This document shows, in pieces, positions 25,726-35,341 of a stretch of 64,000 nt of DNA (its first letter is position 1; every line of letters begins with the position of its first letter). Both the position numbers and the translations under genes were made by a program. The stretch lies in NCBI GenBank assembly GCA_964460845.1, contig CAYWRZ010000006.1:1-64000 (forward strand). Direction: 5' to 3'. The DNA is from CAYWRZ01 sp964460845. Lineage in GTDB: Bacteria; Bacteroidota; Bacteroidia; Flavobacteriales_D; UBA2798. The notes under the pieces are model-generated. The model was given only the letters and a program-made list of their open reading frames with translations. It was not told the DNA's origin and ran no database searches.

Positions 25726-28700
25726 TTAGCGATTAATCGTGATACGCAATACCTGTACGGCTTCTCCCTGTTGTACACGCACGAAATAAAGTCCGTTCTG
25801 TACACCGGTGAGTGATAGCTGACGGTTCAGTTCACCGTTACCTGCCGAAACGGTTTCGGTATATACTACCTGACCAATGGCATTAAGAACTTCAATCTTC
25901 AAATCGGTTTGTGTCGAAACCAACTGGCCTTTCAGCCTGAAAACTCCTTCAGAGGGATTGGGATATACCGAAAGTGTGGTCATCTTACGATTAAACTGGC
26001 TCACATCGGTCGATACCTGCATTTCGAGCGTATTACTCACGGCTGAATCGGGCAAAGCACAAACGGCATCGCTGTATAGAATACAGCTTACTTCGTCGCC
26101 GTCGTTAAGCGTGCTGCTTACGTAAGTAGCACTGTTCGTGCCTACATTATTTCCATTGAGCAGCCACTGGTAAGTAGGACTGGTACCGCCATTTGTTGGT
26201 GAAGCCGTAAAGGTAACGGTTTCGCCGCTTGAGATGCTCACACCCGGAGTGGCGGTGATGCTTACGGAAGGGATTACCGCAGATGTGATATCGGCCGTAA
26301 TATCATTTGAAGTTACCGAAGCGGAACAAAACGCATCGGAAGTCAGTTCGCAAGTCACCACATCGCCATCGGCAAGCGTGCTGCTGCTGAAAGTAGAGCT
26401 GTTAGTACCTTCGTTGGCACCGTTCACTTTCCACTGATACGTCGGATTTGAACCTCCATTGGTGATAGTAGCGGTAAACGTAACCTCCGTGCCTTCACAT
26501 ACCGAACCGGTAGCATCAGCGCTAATATTGATAGTGGGTACCAGGATAGGAGATACCTCTACCTCAATAGTGTTGGAAGCTATAGGTGTGGTAGAAGCAC
26601 AAGCGGCATCCGATACCAGCTCGCAGGTTACCTCGTCGCCGTCGTTCAACGTGCTGCTGCTATAAGTATTGCTGTTTGTACCCGCATTCGAGCCATTCAG
26701 TTTCCACTGATAAGTCGGATTCGAACCTCCATTGGTAATAGTAGCGGTAAACGTAACCTCCGTGCCTTCGCATACCGAACCGGTAGCATCAGCGCTGATG
26801 CTGATGGTAGGTACCAGAATGGGAGATACTTCTACCTCAATAGTGTTAGAAGCTACAGGTGTGGTAGAAGCACAAGTAGCATCCGATACCAGCTCGCAGG
26901 TTACCTCGTCGCCGTCGTTCAGCGTGCTGCTGCTATATGTATTGCTGTTTGTACCCACATTCGATCCGTTCAGTTTCCACTGATACGTCGGATTTGAACC
27001 TCCATCGGTGATAGTAGCGGTAAACGTAACTTCTGTGCCTTCGCATACCACCGCGGTCGCATCTGCACTGATGCTGATGGTGGGTGTCGGAATAGGCAAT
27101 AGCTCGACTTCGACACTGTTCGAAGCTACCGGAGTGGTAGAAGCACAGGCAGCATCCGATAGCAACTCACAAGTTACTTCATCGCCATCAGCCAAAGTGC
27201 TGCTGCTAAAAGTAGGACTGTTAGTTCCCGCGTTAGCGCCGTTCACTTTCCACTGATACGTTGGATTTGAACCTCCATCGGTAATCGTAGCCGTAAACGT
27301 AATCTCCGTCTCTTCGCATACCGCCGAACTCACATCGGAAATGATGCTAATCGAGGGTGAAGGAAGAGCAGTAATGGCTGCAATGAAACCATTTGAAAGC
27401 ACGGGCGTGCCATTGGTACAAGCTGCATTTGAGGTAAGCAGACAAGTCACTACATCGCCGTTATTGAGCGTGGTAGTCGTAAATGTAGCGCTATTCGTCC
27501 CGGCATCAATTCCACTCACTCTCCATTGATACATCGGATTAGAGCCTCCGTCAGTAATAGTCGCTGTAAAAGTTACTTCAGTACCTTCACAAGTCACCGT
27601 ACCGGCATCGGAACTAATGGTGATAGTGGGGGTAATTTCAGTGACAATATTAATTTCTATAGCATTGGATACTACAGGTGTTCCGTCGGCACACTGCTCA
27701 TTAGAAATCATTTCGCAGGTTACTTCATCGCCGTTAAGCAAACTGTTGGTGGTATAAGTAGCACTGTTGGTGCCCACATCCGAACCGTTTACTTTCCATT
27801 GATATACAGGGTCAGAACCTCCGCTGGTGGGTGTTGCAGTAAAAGTGACGGTCTCTCCGGCACATACATTGGCTCCGGCATCGGAAGTAATGCTAACAGA
27901 AGGATTACTGGTGAGTCCGCCTCCCGATACAGCTACATTTATCGGATCTGCTCCACCTCCCGAAATTACCACGTTACCCGAATAAAGCTGAGGAGCTACA
28001 GGTTGAAATACAATGTAAACCGCTTCAGAAACTTCTCCTAACACAGGTGAAAACAATAAGGAAGAGGTATAAGGGCCTCCTGACTGGGTAGAAATACCGT
28101 AGCCTGTAGGAGCCACTACTGTCACATCATCGTTGGTAAGATTGGTACCATTCACTGCAAACGAGCGCTCAGTAGAAGTCGTATTAATACATATCACCCC
28201 AAAAGAGGTAAGTGCCCCGGCTGAAAGCTGAGGTGTAGCAGCCAGGGTAGCTTCGAGACGAAAATCATCGATAGATACTCCCTGAGAAGAACCGGTAGAA
28301 GCACCTCTGTCGCCGAAAAACTCCACATAAAAAGTAGCGCCGTCTGCCACAGTAAGTTCGGTAAGGGTAACCGTTTTTGCGGTGGTAAGCACTACACAGT
28401 TGGAACCTGTATTGCCTACACCAGTTTGGTTCAGAGCCGATACATCGCCCAAATCGGAAGTCACTGCAAAGCCGTTAATACGGGCTGCGGGACGCCAACG
28501 CTCAAAATTGTAAGAAATAGTGACTTCGGTAATTTCAGCACCCGTATTGTTCTCAAATGTCACTCTTGCCGTAAATTGATTATTGGGCGGGGCAGCGGCA
28601 GGCAAAAAGCCAAGCGAATAATCACCGGAATCTCCGAATGCATACAGTCCCCCGGCAGAATTGTCTCCGCAGTTCTGATTACGGTCGGTATTTCCCGAAA

Positions 28701-28878
28701 CCGTCCAGCCCGGAAGGTGCGTGGCTACCGAGGCCGCATTGCCCTCGAAGCTGTCGAAATTCTGTGTGTACACCAGGTTGGAAGGCGTAAGCGAGACCTG
28801 TGCCTTACCCTGCATAAAAGCAAGGGTAAAAAGAATCGCAAAAAAGCAAAAGCGAGGTAAAAAGTAGTGTTTTCTCAT
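25726..28878 (-). CDS. Ig-repeat surface protein with T9SS sorting domain, copy A
   Basis: 1050 aa from the ATG at 28876-28878, which begins a signal peptide ending QGKAQ. An N-terminal head of about 210 residues (NLVYTQNFDSFEGNAASVAT, then a jelly-roll-like region ending QGVSIDDFRLEAT) is followed by a choice-of-anchor-like domain (SFAVNGTNL, YGISTQSGGPYTSSL). Seven Ig-like repeats of about 91 residues follow, each with a CEGTEVTFTAT strand, TYQWKxNG and a second Cys in VTCEL. The C-terminus is a T9SS sorting domain (LSVYPNPSEGVFRLKGQ, NGLYFVRVQQG). Repeats 4-6 are nearly identical. It should be exported by T9SS and extend from the cell as a fibre-like adhesin. Paralogous in every domain to the gene at 29202. 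Confidence 0.88.
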   Translation of the reverse strand: MRKHYFLPRFCFFAILFTLAFMQGKAQVSLTPSNLVYTQNFDSFEGNAASVATHLPGWTVSGNTDRNQNCGDNSAGGLYAFGDSGDYSLGFLPAAAPPNNQFTARVTFENNTGAEITEVTISYNFERWRPAARINGFAVTSDLGDVSALNQTGVGNTGSNCVVLTTAKTVTLTELTVADGATFYVEFFGDRGASTGSSQGVSIDDFRLEATLAATPQLSAGALTSFGVICINTTSTERSFAVNGTNLTNDDVTVVAPTGYGISTQSGGPYTSSLLFSPVLGEVSEAVYIVFQPVAPQLYSGNVVISGGGADPINVAVSGGGLTSNPSVSITSDAGANVCAGETVTFTATPTSGGSDPVYQWKVNGSDVGTNSATYTTNSLLNGDEVTCEMISNEQCADGTPVVSNAIEINIVTEITPTITISSDAGTVTCEGTEVTFTATITDGGSNPMYQWRVSGIDAGTNSATFTTTTLNNGDVVTCLLTSNAACTNGTPVLSNGFIAAITALPSPSISIISDVSSAVCEETEITFTATITDGGSNPTYQWKVNGANAGTNSPTFSSSTLADGDEVTCELLSDAACASTTPVASNSVEVELLPIPTPTISISADATAVVCEGTEVTFTATITDGGSNPTYQWKLNGSNVGTNSNTYSSSTLNDGDEVTCELVSDATCASTTPVASNTIEVEVSPILVPTISISADATGSVCEGTEVTFTATITNGGSNPTYQWKLNGSNAGTNSNTYSSSTLNDGDEVTCELVSDAACASTTPIASNTIEVEVSPILVPTINISADATGSVCEGTEVTFTATITNGGSNPTYQWKVNGANEGTNSSTFSSSTLADGDVVTCELTSDAFCSASVTSNDITADITSAVIPSVSITATPGVSISSGETVTFTASPTNGGTSPTYQWLLNGNNVGTNSATYVSSTLNDGDEVSCILYSDAVCALPDSAVSNTLEMQVSTDVSQFNRKMTTLSVYPNPSEGVFRLKGQLVSTQTDLKIEVLNAIGQVVYTETVSAGNGELNRQLSLTGVQNGLYFVRVQQGEAVQVLRITINR
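26459..27277 (-). repeat. 273-bp tandem repeats encoding Ig-like domains 4-6
   Basis: Three consecutive units offset by exactly 273 bp (for example 26459 and 26732) are nearly identical at the DNA level. Each encodes 91 residues. Older repeats on either side are more divergent, so the array grows from its middle. Confidence 0.85.
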
Positions 28879-29201
28879 GATGACAATGTGTTGCTTAAAC
28901 TGAAATTCGACGGCAAGGTACGCGTTTTTTCGCTTGACTGCCTTATCCGAACCCCTTGAAAGCAAAGCAACTAAATCTTCCGGGGCAAGCATTTACGACC
29001 AGACTATGAATATAACCTCCTATTTTACAATGATCCACAGAAATTAACACCTGTTGAAAACCCAATAATAGGGGCTCTTCGAAATGTAATAAACCGCCTT
29101 ATTTTGGAAAGAAAGCGCTGCCATTGCCTCCCCCCTTTTTTTACAAAAATCCCCAGGGGTCTATACCCCCGGGGATTCCCATCCATCGCATCAATAACCC
29201 C
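28879..29201. other. Intergenic region between the two Ig-repeat genes
   Basis: No credible gene. It contains the terminator of copy B (29145-29177) and, next to 28878, the presumed promoter region of copy A; only weak box-like sequences are seen there. Confidence 0.6.
29145..29177 (-). terminator. Rho-independent terminator of the second Ig-repeat T9SS gene
   Basis: Thirteen-position stem AATCCCCGGGGGT with ACCCCTGGGGATT on the minus strand (one mismatch), followed by a short T-run. It begins 24 bp after the stop at 29202. Confidence 0.75.
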
Positions 29202-31608
29202 TTAATGACCGATGGTAATACGCAATACCTGCATTTCCTGCTGCTGCACCACACGGATAAGATAAAGTCCGTGCTGAAGCGCAGTAAGGTTCAAATGGTG
29301 AGTTAACATTCCGCCATTTATTGCAAGTACTTCGGAATACACAAGCTGACCTGCCACATTACACACCTCTATGTAAAGAGGCGACTGAGAAAACATGGGG
29401 AAAGTTCCCTGAAGCGTCAGGTTTCCGTCGCCGGGATTCGGAAAAGCCAGCACCGAAAACGAAGCCTTGTCGTAAGAACGAATAGCAGACGAAACCGCTA
29501 TTTCGAGCGTATTACTCAGGGCCGAATCGGGAACGGCACAGGCCGCATCGCTGTAAGCTATACAGCTTACCTCATCACCATCAAGCAATGTAGAAGTCAC
29601 ATACGTCGCACTGTTCGACCCTACATTAGCCCCGTTAAGCAGCCATTGATAAACCGGGTTAACGCCCTCGTTCGTAGCCGTAGCGGTAAAAGTTACTGTT
29701 TCTCCGCTGGAGATAAGCACACCGGGAGTAGCCGAAATCGTTACCGAAGGCGTAAGCGTAGTATTGATATCGACCGTAATGTCGTTCGATACCACAGGCG
29801 ATACGGCACATTGCGCATCGGAACTCAGCTCACAAGTCACTACATCGCCATCGGCAAGCGTGCTGCTGCNNNNNNNNNNNNNNNNNNNNNNNNNNNNNNN
29901 NNNNNNNNNNNNNNNNNNNNNNNNNNNNNNNNNNNNNNNNNNNNNNNNNNNNNNNNNNNNNNNNNNNNNTTGAACCTTCGTCGGTAACCGCAGCACTGAA
30001 GGTAATTTCGGTGCCTTCGCAAACCGCCGAAACGGCATCTGAAGTAATTGTTACCGTAGGAAGCACTTCGGGCAAAATAGCCGCCGTAATATCGTTCGAT
30101 ACCACAGGCGATACGGCACATTGTGCATCGGAACTCAGCTCACAAGTCACTACATCGCCATCGGCAAGCGTGCTGCTGCTAAATGTAAAACTGTTTGTAC
30201 CTGCATCGCTGCCGTTTATTTTCCATTGGTAAGCTGGGTTTGAACCTTCGTCGGTAACCGCAGCACTGAAGGTAATTTCGGTGCCTTCGCAAACGGCCGA
30301 AACCGCGTCCGACACAATGCTGACGGTAGGTGTTACGGGTGCAATAAACGTAAGCGTGATCGCATTAGAAAGCACCTGCGTACCCGGGGCACAAAGCGCA
30401 TTAGAGGTTAATTCGCAGACGATTTCATCGCCATCGTTGAGTGTGCTGCTGCTAAAGGTTGCGCTATTCGTACCTACATCGCTACCGTTTAATTTCCATT
30501 GGTAAACGGGGTTTGCACCTCCGTCGGTAGGAGTAGCGGTAAAAATAACTTCGGCACCTTCACAAGCCGTAGTACCGGCATTGGAGCTGATAGCTACGGA
30601 AGGATTAGCCGCAGATCCGATTCCCGAAACCGCCACATTTACAGTAGAGGCTCCGCCGCCGCTGAGAGAGATTTGGCCTGTGTATGCCTGTACGGCCGAA
30701 GGTTGAAATACGACATATACCGTTTGGTTAAGCGCGCCTGAGGCAGGTGTCAGTGAAAGCGAGCTTGTATAAGGTCCGCCCGAAACCGTTGAAATACCGT
30801 ATCCCGCAGGTGCGGTCACGCTCACGGCTCCCGAAAGCGTGGTTCCGGTTACTGAAAAAGATTGTTCAGCAGAAGTACTGCCCGTACATACGTTACCGAA
30901 AGCGGTCAGCGTACCGACATTAAGCTGAGCAGCAGGTGCTTCGAGCGTCGCTTCAAGGCGGAAATCATCGATAGCCACGCCTTGTGAAGATCCGCTTCCA
31001 CCTCCTCTGCCATCAGCAAATTCCACATAAAACGTAGCTCCGTTGGCAATATTCAGTCCGGTAAGTGTAACCGACTTCGCCACCGTAAGTGCGGTACAGT
31101 TCGCTCCTGTACTGCCTTGCCCGGCCTGATTCAGCGCCGATACGTTGCCCAGGTTGGAAGTGACGATAAAACCGTTTAAACGAGTGGCCGGCCGCCAGCG
31201 TTCGAAATTGTAGGAAATTTCCACTTCGGTAATTTTCGAGCCTGTGTTATTTACAAACGTAACCCTTGCCGAATAAGCGTCGTTGGGAGCCGAGCCGGTC
31301 GGTAAAAAGCCAAGCGCGTAATCGGGGGCGTTACCAAAAGCATAGAGACCGCCATTGTTCTGCGAACCGCAGTGTCTATTCTGGTTCGTATTGCCCGATA
31401 CCGTCCATCCCGGTAAATGGGTAGTCACGGAAGCCGAAGTACCCAGGAAACTATCAAAGTTCTGCGTGTACACCAGGTTGGAAGAAGTAAGCGAAATTTG
31501 CGCCTGCGTGCGCATTTCCGACAGCGAAAAAGAAGCCGTAAGCAGTGCCGGCAGCGAAATTTTCAGGAGCGTATCCCGAAAAAAGGGAAAAAAACGGGTA
31601 GTATTCAT
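29202..31608 (-). CDS. Ig-repeat surface protein with T9SS sorting domain, copy B, interrupted by an assembly gap
   Basis: It starts at the ATG at 31606-31608 (MNTTRFFPFF, then a long signal peptide ending RTQAQ). Same architecture as copy A: head domain (NLVYTQNFDSFLGTSASVTT ... QGVAIDDFRLEAT), choice-of-anchor-like domain (YGISTVSGGPYTSSL), Ig-like repeats and a sorting domain (VLAFPNPGDGNLTLQGTFP, HGLYLIRVVQQ). At least four Ig repeats remain visible. The 100 N at 29870-29969 cut the gene in the middle of a repeat and shift the apparent frame. Replacing them with 60 bp restores both the frame and a clean 270-bp period, so it is one intact gene. It is adjacent to copy A in the same orientation, hence a tandem duplication. 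Confidence 0.85.
29870..29969. other. Assembly gap of 100 N within Ig-like repeats
   Basis: Exactly 100 N. By comparison with the intact neighbouring unit at 30101-30240, the missing DNA should be 60 bp, or 60 bp plus a multiple of 270 bp. Confidence 0.95.
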
Positions 31609-31917
31609 GTTGATTTTTTTTGCATAAACCTTCATTAAAAAAACGACGAAAAGCCCTTTTCGGCCTTTGCAAACCTATGCAGACACACTAAAGTGGAGGT
31701 CAATAAAAGATTACGTTAACGTTATATCGCCCGGGGCGAAAATGCAGGTGAAATCGGTTAAAAAACGCAGCATGGAGGCGGCATTAATCCGCTTTTCTTT
31801 TTCGAAGTTTCAGGTTGCGCTTATTTTAATTCTGCATCTTTCCTCCGCATTGCAGGGAATTTTGTTAACTTTAGTTCCTCATGTCGGGAGCCGCATTATC
31901 CTTCTGACATCGTTTTT
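31609..31917. other. Divergent intergenic region with a -7 box for copy B
   Basis: Minus-strand TAGGTTTG at 31670-31677 matches TAnnTTTG, 62 bp upstream of copy B. On the plus strand TAACTTTA (31866-31873) is a near match ahead of the methyltransferase gene. An 84-codon hydrophobic reading frame (31667-31921) crosses the region but has no supporting feature. Confidence 0.45.
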
Positions 31918-32580
31918 ATGAGTTCTAAAAAAAATCCGAAAGAAACCGGTCGGCAGCTCCGAAAACCAGAGGGAGAAGCCGGTATCCGCATTGCGGAAGA
32001 GATGAATAAATCAAATGCCAAGATGTATGATTTGCTGTTTTCAGCACTTCATCTACAGCCTGGTGAAACACTGCTCGAAATAGGCTTCGGTAACGGCTAC
32101 CATTTTCCCCGTTATTTTGCCGAACAAGCTGATATTACGCTCTACGGCCTCGACTACTCCGACCTGATGAACCGGGAAGCTACCCGGCGCAATACGCCGC
32201 TGGTGGAGGCGAAAAAGCTTTTTCTGCAATGTGGTGACGCGCTAAAAATGCCTTACGAAGACGCCACTTTCGACAAAGTAATCGCGCTTAACACGATTTA
32301 TTTCTGGACTCCGCTCGAAGACTATTTCAAGGAAATACGCAGGATACTCAAAAACGACGGGCTGCTGTTTATCGGTTACCGCCCGGCAGATGTAATCCGA
32401 GAGCTGGAATTTACCCGCGAAAATTTCGAGCTACGCAGCGAAACACAGGTCAAAGAGTCTCTTTTATTTTCGGGCTTTTCGCCCACCGACGAAGCTCGTT
32501 TTTCCTACTCCAAAAAAACCGTAACCGGCGAACCGCTCGAATCGACCGACATCTGCCTGACTTGCCGGAAAATGGCCTAA
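31918..32580 (+). CDS. Class I SAM-dependent methyltransferase
   Basis: 220 aa. The Rossmann motif I LLEIGFGNGYHFPRYF lies near residue 52, with an acidic motif II (LYGLDYSDLM), a motif-IV-like ATFDKVIALNTIYFW and post-motif EIRRILKNDGLLFIGYRP. This is the UbiE/small-molecule methyltransferase fold. The substrate cannot be predicted. Cytoplasmic; no signal peptide. The GNAT gene follows in the same direction 61 bp later and may share the transcript. The start at 31918 is the first ATG; a later one at residue 29 would still keep motif I. Confidence 0.85.
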   Translation: MSSKKNPKETGRQLRKPEGEAGIRIAEEMNKSNAKMYDLLFSALHLQPGETLLEIGFGNGYHFPRYFAEQADITLYGLDYSDLMNREATRRNTPLVEAKKLFLQCGDALKMPYEDATFDKVIALNTIYFWTPLEDYFKEIRRILKNDGLLFIGYRPADVIRELEFTRENFELRSETQVKESLLFSGFSPTDEARFSYSKKTVTGEPLESTDICLTCRKMA

Positions 32581-32641
32581 GAGGCTCTTTATCGAAATAT
32601 TGTTCACCCGTTCTTGCAGAAAAGTCGCTACCTTTTTTCGT

Positions 32642-33196
32642 ATGCTGCAACCCTGTTTTGACCCTTTTCCCCTGCTCCACACACCACGATTGGAATTGAG
32701 GGCAGTCACGCTTTCTGATAGCGAAGCGCTGTTTAGGATGCGATCCGACCCTGAGGTAATGCGCTACATCGGAAAAACACCTTATACTTCGATCGAAGAG
32801 GCTTCACAGTTTATCGGTCAAATTCAGGAACTGCTGCAAAATACAGAAGGTATTACCTGGGCCATCAGCCTCAAAGGAAAACCGGAACTTATCGGCACCA
32901 TCGGGCTATGGCGAATACTGAAAGCACATTACCGGGCCGAAATCGGCTATATGCTGCGGCGGGAATACTGGGGAAAAGGATATATTCAGGAAGCGCTCAA
33001 AACCGTGATCGAATACGGATTCGGACAACTGCGCCTGCACTCTATCGAAGCGCAGATTGATCCACTTAATACAGTCTCCGAAAAGCTGCTCGAAAAAAAC
33101 GGTTTTGTACGCGAAGCCTATTTCAGAGAAAACTTCTATTTCGAAGGGGAATTTATCGACACAGCCGTGTATTCCCTGCTTATTCGACCGTCCTGA
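32642..33196 (+). CDS. GNAT acetyltransferase, RimJ/RimL type
   Basis: 184 aa from the ATG at 32642; a TTG 14 codons upstream is disfavoured. LLHTPRLELRAVTLSDSEAL opens the family fold. EIGYMLRREYWGKGYIQEALKTVIEYGF contains the acetyl-CoA pyrophosphate loop (R-x-x-x-W-G-K-G), and PLNTVSEKLLEKNGFVREAY is the typical C-terminal motif. Enzymes of this kind acetylate N-terminal amines of proteins or small molecules such as aminoglycosides. Nothing here decides which. Confidence 0.85.
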   Translation: MLQPCFDPFPLLHTPRLELRAVTLSDSEALFRMRSDPEVMRYIGKTPYTSIEEASQFIGQIQELLQNTEGITWAISLKGKPELIGTIGLWRILKAHYRAEIGYMLRREYWGKGYIQEALKTVIEYGFGQLRLHSIEAQIDPLNTVSEKLLEKNGFVREAYFRENFYFEGEFIDTAVYSLLIRPS

Positions 33197-33288
33197 TTCG
33201 CTTTTTTACAACATCACACCCCTTTCAGTCCTTTTGCGCTTTTTCGCAGCGCAAGCGCTATCTTTATGCCTTTCATTTTTGAAAACCG

Positions 33289-34281
33289 ATGCAGCACAGG
33301 CACCCCGTTTCCGCTTCCCGAAACCGCATCCGTTTCAAGCCGGGATGGTTTCTGCCCGCCCTGCTGCTAATGGTACCGGCGGCATGGCTTTGGCCCGAAG
33401 GCGGTACAGGCCAACTGCCCGAGCTGACAGGTTATGGAGTGTCGGTAATTTTCTTTTTTTACGGCTTAAAGCTGCATCCTTCGAAGCTCAAAGCCGGACT
33501 GGGCAACTGGAAGCTGCATGCGCTTATTCAGGGCAGCACTTTTATTCTGTTTCCGCTGCTGGTACTGGCGTTCAGGCCTGCCTTTCAAAGCGAATCGGGT
33601 CAATTGGTATGGCTGGGTATCTTTTTCCTGTCGGCGCTTCCTTCTACGGTTTCCTCTTCGGTGGTGATGGTGGCGCTTGTGGGCGGAAATATCCCGGCGG
33701 CTATTTTTAATGCCAGCCTTTCGAGCATCGCCGGCGTGTTCCTTACCCCGCTGTGGATGGGACTGATACTCGCGGGCACCTCAGTTTCGGACAGCGATGA
33801 GATTATCCTGAAGCTGTTCCTGCAAGTGCTGGCACCCGTAGCTATCGGTATGCTGCTCAACCGGTACTGGGGAAAATTTGCCGAAAAGCATGACAAAAAA
33901 TTGCGCTACTTCGATCAGGTCGTTATCCTGCTTATCGTTTATACTTCGTTTTGCGAATCGTTCGAACGACGGATGTTCGACCATTTTTCGGCTTTCGATT
34001 TAGCTGCACTCTGTGCCGGTATGGCCGCACTTTTTTTCCTCGTTTACCTGATTATCGGGCTTGTCGCCAAGCGATTACGCCTAAGTCCCGAAGATCGTAT
34101 TTGTGCCCTTTTTTGCGGTTCCAAAAAATCGCTGGTACACGGAACTGTCATGGTGAGCGTACTTTTTCCGGGTTCGGAAATTACCGGACTGCTGCTCTTA
34201 CCGCTCATGTTGTACCATGCCTTGCAGCTTACAGCCTCGGGAATTATAGCAGGTAAAATACGAGCTCAGCTCGAAAAATAA
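33289..34281 (+). CDS. Bile acid:sodium symporter-like (BASS, YfeH type) transporter
   Basis: 330 aa with about ten membrane helices. VIFFFYGLKLHPSKLKAGLG near residue 55 is typical of the SBF-like branch (YfeH). FLSALPSTVSSSVVMVALVGGNIPAAIFNASLSS matches the crossed-helix region that binds sodium and substrate, and CGSKKSLVHGTVM near residue 280 is the second conserved motif. Likely a sodium-coupled carrier of an organic anion in the inner membrane. Substrate unknown. Stands alone between a GNAT gene and a regulator on the other strand. Confidence 0.85.
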   Translation: MQHRHPVSASRNRIRFKPGWFLPALLLMVPAAWLWPEGGTGQLPELTGYGVSVIFFFYGLKLHPSKLKAGLGNWKLHALIQGSTFILFPLLVLAFRPAFQSESGQLVWLGIFFLSALPSTVSSSVVMVALVGGNIPAAIFNASLSSIAGVFLTPLWMGLILAGTSVSDSDEIILKLFLQVLAPVAIGMLLNRYWGKFAEKHDKKLRYFDQVVILLIVYTSFCESFERRMFDHFSAFDLAALCAGMAALFFLVYLIIGLVAKRLRLSPEDRICALFCGSKKSLVHGTVMVSVLFPGSEITGLLLLPLMLYHALQLTASGIIAGKIRAQLEK

Positions 34282-34307
34282 GGCCAAACTGGAAAACGTG
34301 TTCTGTC

Positions 34308-34538
34308 TTATTTAAGACTGATTTTAAAAAACTCTTCGAGCGAAATTCCGTGTATATCGGTAAGCTTTTTGAGACTTTTTATGGTAAGGTTGGCGGTTCC
34401 TTTCTCCATTCTCCAATACTGCATCCTGGACAAATCGTGGTCAACCGCAAAGGTTTCGTAGCTGGTATATCCTTTTGCTATCCGCAATTTCTTCAATCTT
34501 TCCCCTATTTCTCCAAGTACTTCCTTCTCCGTTTTCAT
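34308..34538 (-). CDS. Small XRE-family HTH regulator
   Basis: 76 aa, a single helix-turn-helix domain: IGERLKKLRIAKGYTSYETFAVDHDLSRMQYWRMEKGTANLTIKSLKKLTDIHGISLEEFF. The pattern (R..KG.(T/S)......D.SR...WR.E.G..N.....L..L....GI.L.EFF) is the common Cro/CI-type domain. No sensor domain. It is divergent from the DUF4190 lipoprotein gene, across an AT-rich 114-bp region with TATATGGTGTG and similar sequences that could be its operator. Its targets are unknown. Confidence 0.85.
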   Translation of the reverse strand: MKTEKEVLGEIGERLKKLRIAKGYTSYETFAVDHDLSRMQYWRMEKGTANLTIKSLKKLTDIHGISLEEFFKISLK

Positions 34539-34652
34539 GTAAGAAAAGTCCGAATAATCGCACTTTTTATTTACACCTTTTAAATATACATCTTATATGG
34601 TGTGTTTTTATTTATATTAGCGGTCAAAATAAATTAGTTAATCCTTTATAGT

Positions 34653-35339
34653 ATGAAAAAATCTATTCTGCTTTTCTTTGCCGCTTTCACATTCATCCAA
34701 TTATTTTCAGCCTGCACGATTGAAAAACGGGTGTACCGACCGGGGTACCATATTGAGTGGAAAACAAAAAGAAACTTCTCGCCGCCTGAAGCTACCGTAG
34801 CAGGAGATAAAAAAACAGCCGAAAAAGCCGGACTTCAGCAAACAGCGACCGAAATTTCAGTTATCACTTTTTCCAATTCTGAGAAAAAAGGCGAACATAT
34901 CCACACCGATTCTATTTTACCCCAAACACCAAAAGATGCTGTTGTGCCTGAAAAACCCCTTCAAGCGAATGCGTATTTTGCGTCGGAAGCTCGCGGTGTT
35001 CCTATTTTTACTCCGCAGGACATCTTTACCGCGACTGCTGTCGAATCGGACGACACCCCTTCAACGGCCGCAGAAAGTGAGAAATTCAGCAAAATGGCTA
35101 TTGCCGGCTTTGTATGTAGCGTAGTCGGATTACTCCTTTTACTCATTGTAGGCTTTCCTTTCTTGTTAGGCTCGTTGGGAATCATATTCAGCGCTATCGG
35201 ACTAAAACAAACGGCCGGGGGACAAAAAAAAGGAAGAGGGCTGGCCATAGCCGGACTGGTACTCGGAATTATCGTGGTTTTAATCAGCATCATCGTAGTT
35301 GGAATTTTTGTATTCGATGAAGTGCTGCTGCTGGAATAA
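34653..35339 (+). CDS. Lipoprotein with C-terminal DUF4190-like membrane domain
   Basis: 228 aa. A lipoprotein signal peptide with lipobox LFSAC puts the lipidated Cys near residue 21. A polar, low-complexity stretch to about residue 145 is followed by KMAIAGFVCSVVGLLLLLIVGFPFLLGSLGIIFSAIGLKQT and a second helix pair after GRGLAIAGLVLGIIVVLISIIVVG. This twin pattern (AIAGFV...G..GIIF..IGLKQ...GGQ.GRGLAIAGLVLG) is the DUF4190 module. Having both a lipid anchor and membrane helices is unusual. Its stop is 2 bp from the convergent stop of the next gene. Function unknown. Confidence 0.75.
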   Translation: MKKSILLFFAAFTFIQLFSACTIEKRVYRPGYHIEWKTKRNFSPPEATVAGDKKTAEKAGLQQTATEISVITFSNSEKKGEHIHTDSILPQTPKDAVVPEKPLQANAYFASEARGVPIFTPQDIFTATAVESDDTPSTAAESEKFSKMAIAGFVCSVVGLLLLLIVGFPFLLGSLGIIFSAIGLKQTAGGQKKGRGLAIAGLVLGIIVVLISIIVVGIFVFDEVLLLE

Positions 35340-35341
35340 CT

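Noticed and set aside
29202..31608. Frameshifted pseudogene in the second Ig-repeat protein
   Set aside because: Same cause: replacing 100 N by the expected 60 bp restores the frame and the repeat period.
31667..31921. 84-codon hydrophobic reading frame whose stop overlaps the methyltransferase start (ATGA)
   Set aside because: No family similarity. It begins in AT-rich promoter DNA of the divergent gene and lacks its own promoter box or convincing composition. The ATGA overlap is suggestive but not enough.
34308..35339. Toxin-antitoxin pair formed by the small XRE regulator and the next gene
   Set aside because: The neighbour is a divergent 228-aa lipoprotein of the DUF4190 type, not a toxin-sized partner, and the genes do not overlap or form an operon.
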